Source: JAABRU01 sp964534335 (GTDB lineage: Bacteria; Desulfobacterota; Desulfobacteria; Desulfobacterales; Desulfococcaceae). Taken from it: 6,529 nucleotides of DNA. Under the pieces are notes generated by a model. It saw nothing but the letters and a program-made list of their open reading frames with translations, made no database searches and was not told where the DNA came from. Numbering within the stretch: position 1 is the stretch's first letter; every line of letters begins with the position of its first letter. The stretch spans positions 1 to 6,529 of the forward strand of contig CAZHPS010000410.1 in NCBI GenBank assembly GCA_964534335.1, given 5' to 3'. Below are positions 5,764-6,529 of this stretch, one piece after another. Position numbers and translations under genes: made by a program.

Positions 5764-6321
5764 TTATCTTTGCTGCAAAATCAAGAAGTTCACCGCATTC
5801 CTTCTGTATAATGTTTCAACTTTGGTTTTTTTCGGCATAATTTTTGCAGTGCGGTCAGAACCGGAAAAAATCATCCTTTCTGACCTGAAAAACCCTCCGG
5901 ACAGGCTGAAAAAACATGTTTCTGACGGCAGGCAATTTTTGTGCCATAAAAAACCAAAGTTGAAACAGTATATCACATTTTTTACAATGCCGATATTTGT
6001 TTTCCGGTATTCATGGATGACAATATTTCGGAACTGAACCATTTTACCCAGGCGTATTGCCATTTCCCGGTCAATGACGGACTGACTGGCCAGCAGAAGG
6101 AAACTTTCTGCACTGCTTACGGGAATACCCATTTTGTATGTGCGGATAACATGATTTGCCAGATCAATGGTCTGCTCACAGGCACGCAGCAGATTCAGAA
6201 TTGCCGCGTCCTGCCGGGTGTAATCTGTGTCAAAATCATCTCCGGCTTTTTCAAACTCCTCCCGCGCTCTGGCAATGCATCTCTGGATAGTCTGAATTTT
6301 GTTGATGACCACATCATTCAT
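5764..6321 (-). CDS. hepT: HepT-type HEPN toxin (DUF86) whose C-terminus is replaced by a MITE insertion
   Basis: HepT is a HEPN-fold RNase toxin that is held inactive by its partner MntA, which adds AMP to a Tyr of the HEPN motif. Residues 1-117 match the family closely (MNDVVINKIQTIQRCIAR start; LNLLRACEQTIDLANH at 43-58; GIPVSSAESF at 65-74), and the catalytic motif R98-N-I-V-I-H103-E-Y105 (R-X4-H-X-Y) is intact. From residue 118 the frame enters a MITE: 118-171 are MITE-encoded, and 172-185 are the native tail read out of frame, giving 185 residues instead of ~135-140. Removing the element and one TA restores Q-K-E-C-G-E-L-L-D-F-A-A-K-I-K-S-F-V and a stop at 5738-5740 (139 residues). The start ATG (6319-6321) overlaps the mntA stop as ATGA. 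The last native helix is lost, so the toxin may be inactive or altered; the chimera remains an open frame. Confidence 0.9.
   Translation of the reverse strand: MNDVVINKIQTIQRCIARAREEFEKAGDDFDTDYTRQDAAILNLLRACEQTIDLANHVIRTYKMGIPVSSAESFLLLASQSVIDREMAIRLGKMVQFRNIVIHEYRKTNIGIVKNVIYCFNFGFLWHKNCLPSETCFFSLSGGFFRSERMIFSGSDRTAKIMPKKTKVETLYRRNAVNFLILQQR
5809..5970 (-). mobile_element. 162-bp MITE, copy 2, inserted in hepT
   Basis: Flanked by TA on both sides (5807-5808 and 5971-5972). The inverted ends TACTGTTTCAACTTTGG and TAATGTTTCAACTTTGG match at about 26 of the first 29 positions. The same length as copy 1 and about 18 differences by eye. The insertion point is fixed by the hepT reading frame: excising 164 bp (element plus one TA) joins ATA (Ile117) to CAG and restores the family C-terminus. 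No transposase is encoded. Confidence 0.92.
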
Positions 6322-6529
6322 ACCGCATATGCCTTTCCGGTTTCCTCAAAAGATTCCAGTATGGCTTTTCTTTCCTCATTGAGTTTCTGATAAAAGGAAA
6401 GGGTCAGCATTTCAAATTCCTCAGCCGCGTACAGATCTGCACAGTAAATTCTCCGGTTTGCCATAATCACCTCTTTCTGAAACACGGTGGAAACCTTTCG
6501 CAGATTCAGAATATCTGTTTTTCTTTCCA
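6318..6529 (-). CDS. mntA: MntA-type nucleotidyltransferase antitoxin, C-terminal 69 residues
   Basis: The 3' end of the antitoxin partner of HepT; the N-terminal catalytic part (GSX10DXD region) lies beyond the right edge. The visible residues run from ERKTDILNLRK through VFQKEVIMANRRIYCADLYAAEEFE to FYQKLNEERKAILESFEETGKAYAV, matching the tail of MntA/DUF4111-like minimal nucleotidyltransferases: a segment on moving between alternative bases (NRRIYC), a hydrophobic helix, and the LNEER segment. The family's known role is to AMPylate the HepT HEPN tyrosine. The stop (6318-6320) overlaps the hepT start, indicating translational coupling. Catalytic residues cannot be checked here. Confidence 0.88.
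   Translation of the reverse strand, partial: ERKTDILNLRKVSTVFQKEVIMANRRIYCADLYAAEEFEMLTLSFYQKLNEERKAILESFEETGKAYAV

Noticed and set aside
5807..5972. Alternative 4-bp TATA target duplication for MITE copy 2
   Set aside because: Collapsing TATA would leave hepT in the frame ending YRRNAVNFLILQQR, which does not resemble HepT; collapsing TA restores the family tail.

Overview
The window looks like part of a Gram-negative bacterial chromosome of moderate GC with an accessory, repeat-rich middle. The genes suggest an organism that degrades fatty acids or acyl-CoAs and carries many small non-autonomous repeats; a Desulfobacterota-like host would fit, but that is an impression from gene content and repeat style, not a proof. 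All well-supported genes except two small ORFs lie on the minus strand.

Left third (1-2060, minus strand): a beta-oxidation pair. An acyl-CoA dehydrogenase (GTG start at 1954, preceded by AGGAGG) is followed by an enoyl-CoA hydratase of the AUH/methylglutaconyl-CoA hydratase type that runs off the left edge. A long, nearly perfect inverted repeat sits between them. Upstream of the dehydrogenase is a palindrome of the kind bound by TetR-family repressors, placed over a probable -35 region.

Middle (2060-3210): a repeat island. It holds one 162-bp MITE copy, six degenerate copies of a ~19-bp motif, one arm of the same inverted repeat seen at 712-795, several stem-loops, a 71-residue Gly/Ala-rich hydrophobic small protein, and a 53-codon ORF that looks like the 3' tail of a broken gene.

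Right half (3219-6529, minus strand): reading in the direction of transcription, the 3' end of mntA (nucleotidyltransferase antitoxin), hepT (HEPN toxin) overlapping it by ATGA, then two membrane-fusion/periplasmic-adaptor genes. The second adaptor has an unusual large N-terminal cytoplasmic part with a GAF-like region in front of its membrane anchor.

The best observation is in hepT. A second copy of the 162-bp MITE, inverted relative to the first, has inserted at a TA dinucleotide inside the hepT 3' end. Deleting the element plus one TA restores an exact in-frame 139-residue HepT with a normal C-terminal helix and a stop 22 nt before the next gene. As it stands, hepT encodes a 185-residue chimera: 117 native residues with the R-X4-H-X-Y motif intact, 54 MITE-encoded residues, and 14 out-of-frame residues. 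The element's length is a multiple of three, and it has an open frame on each strand in both copies.
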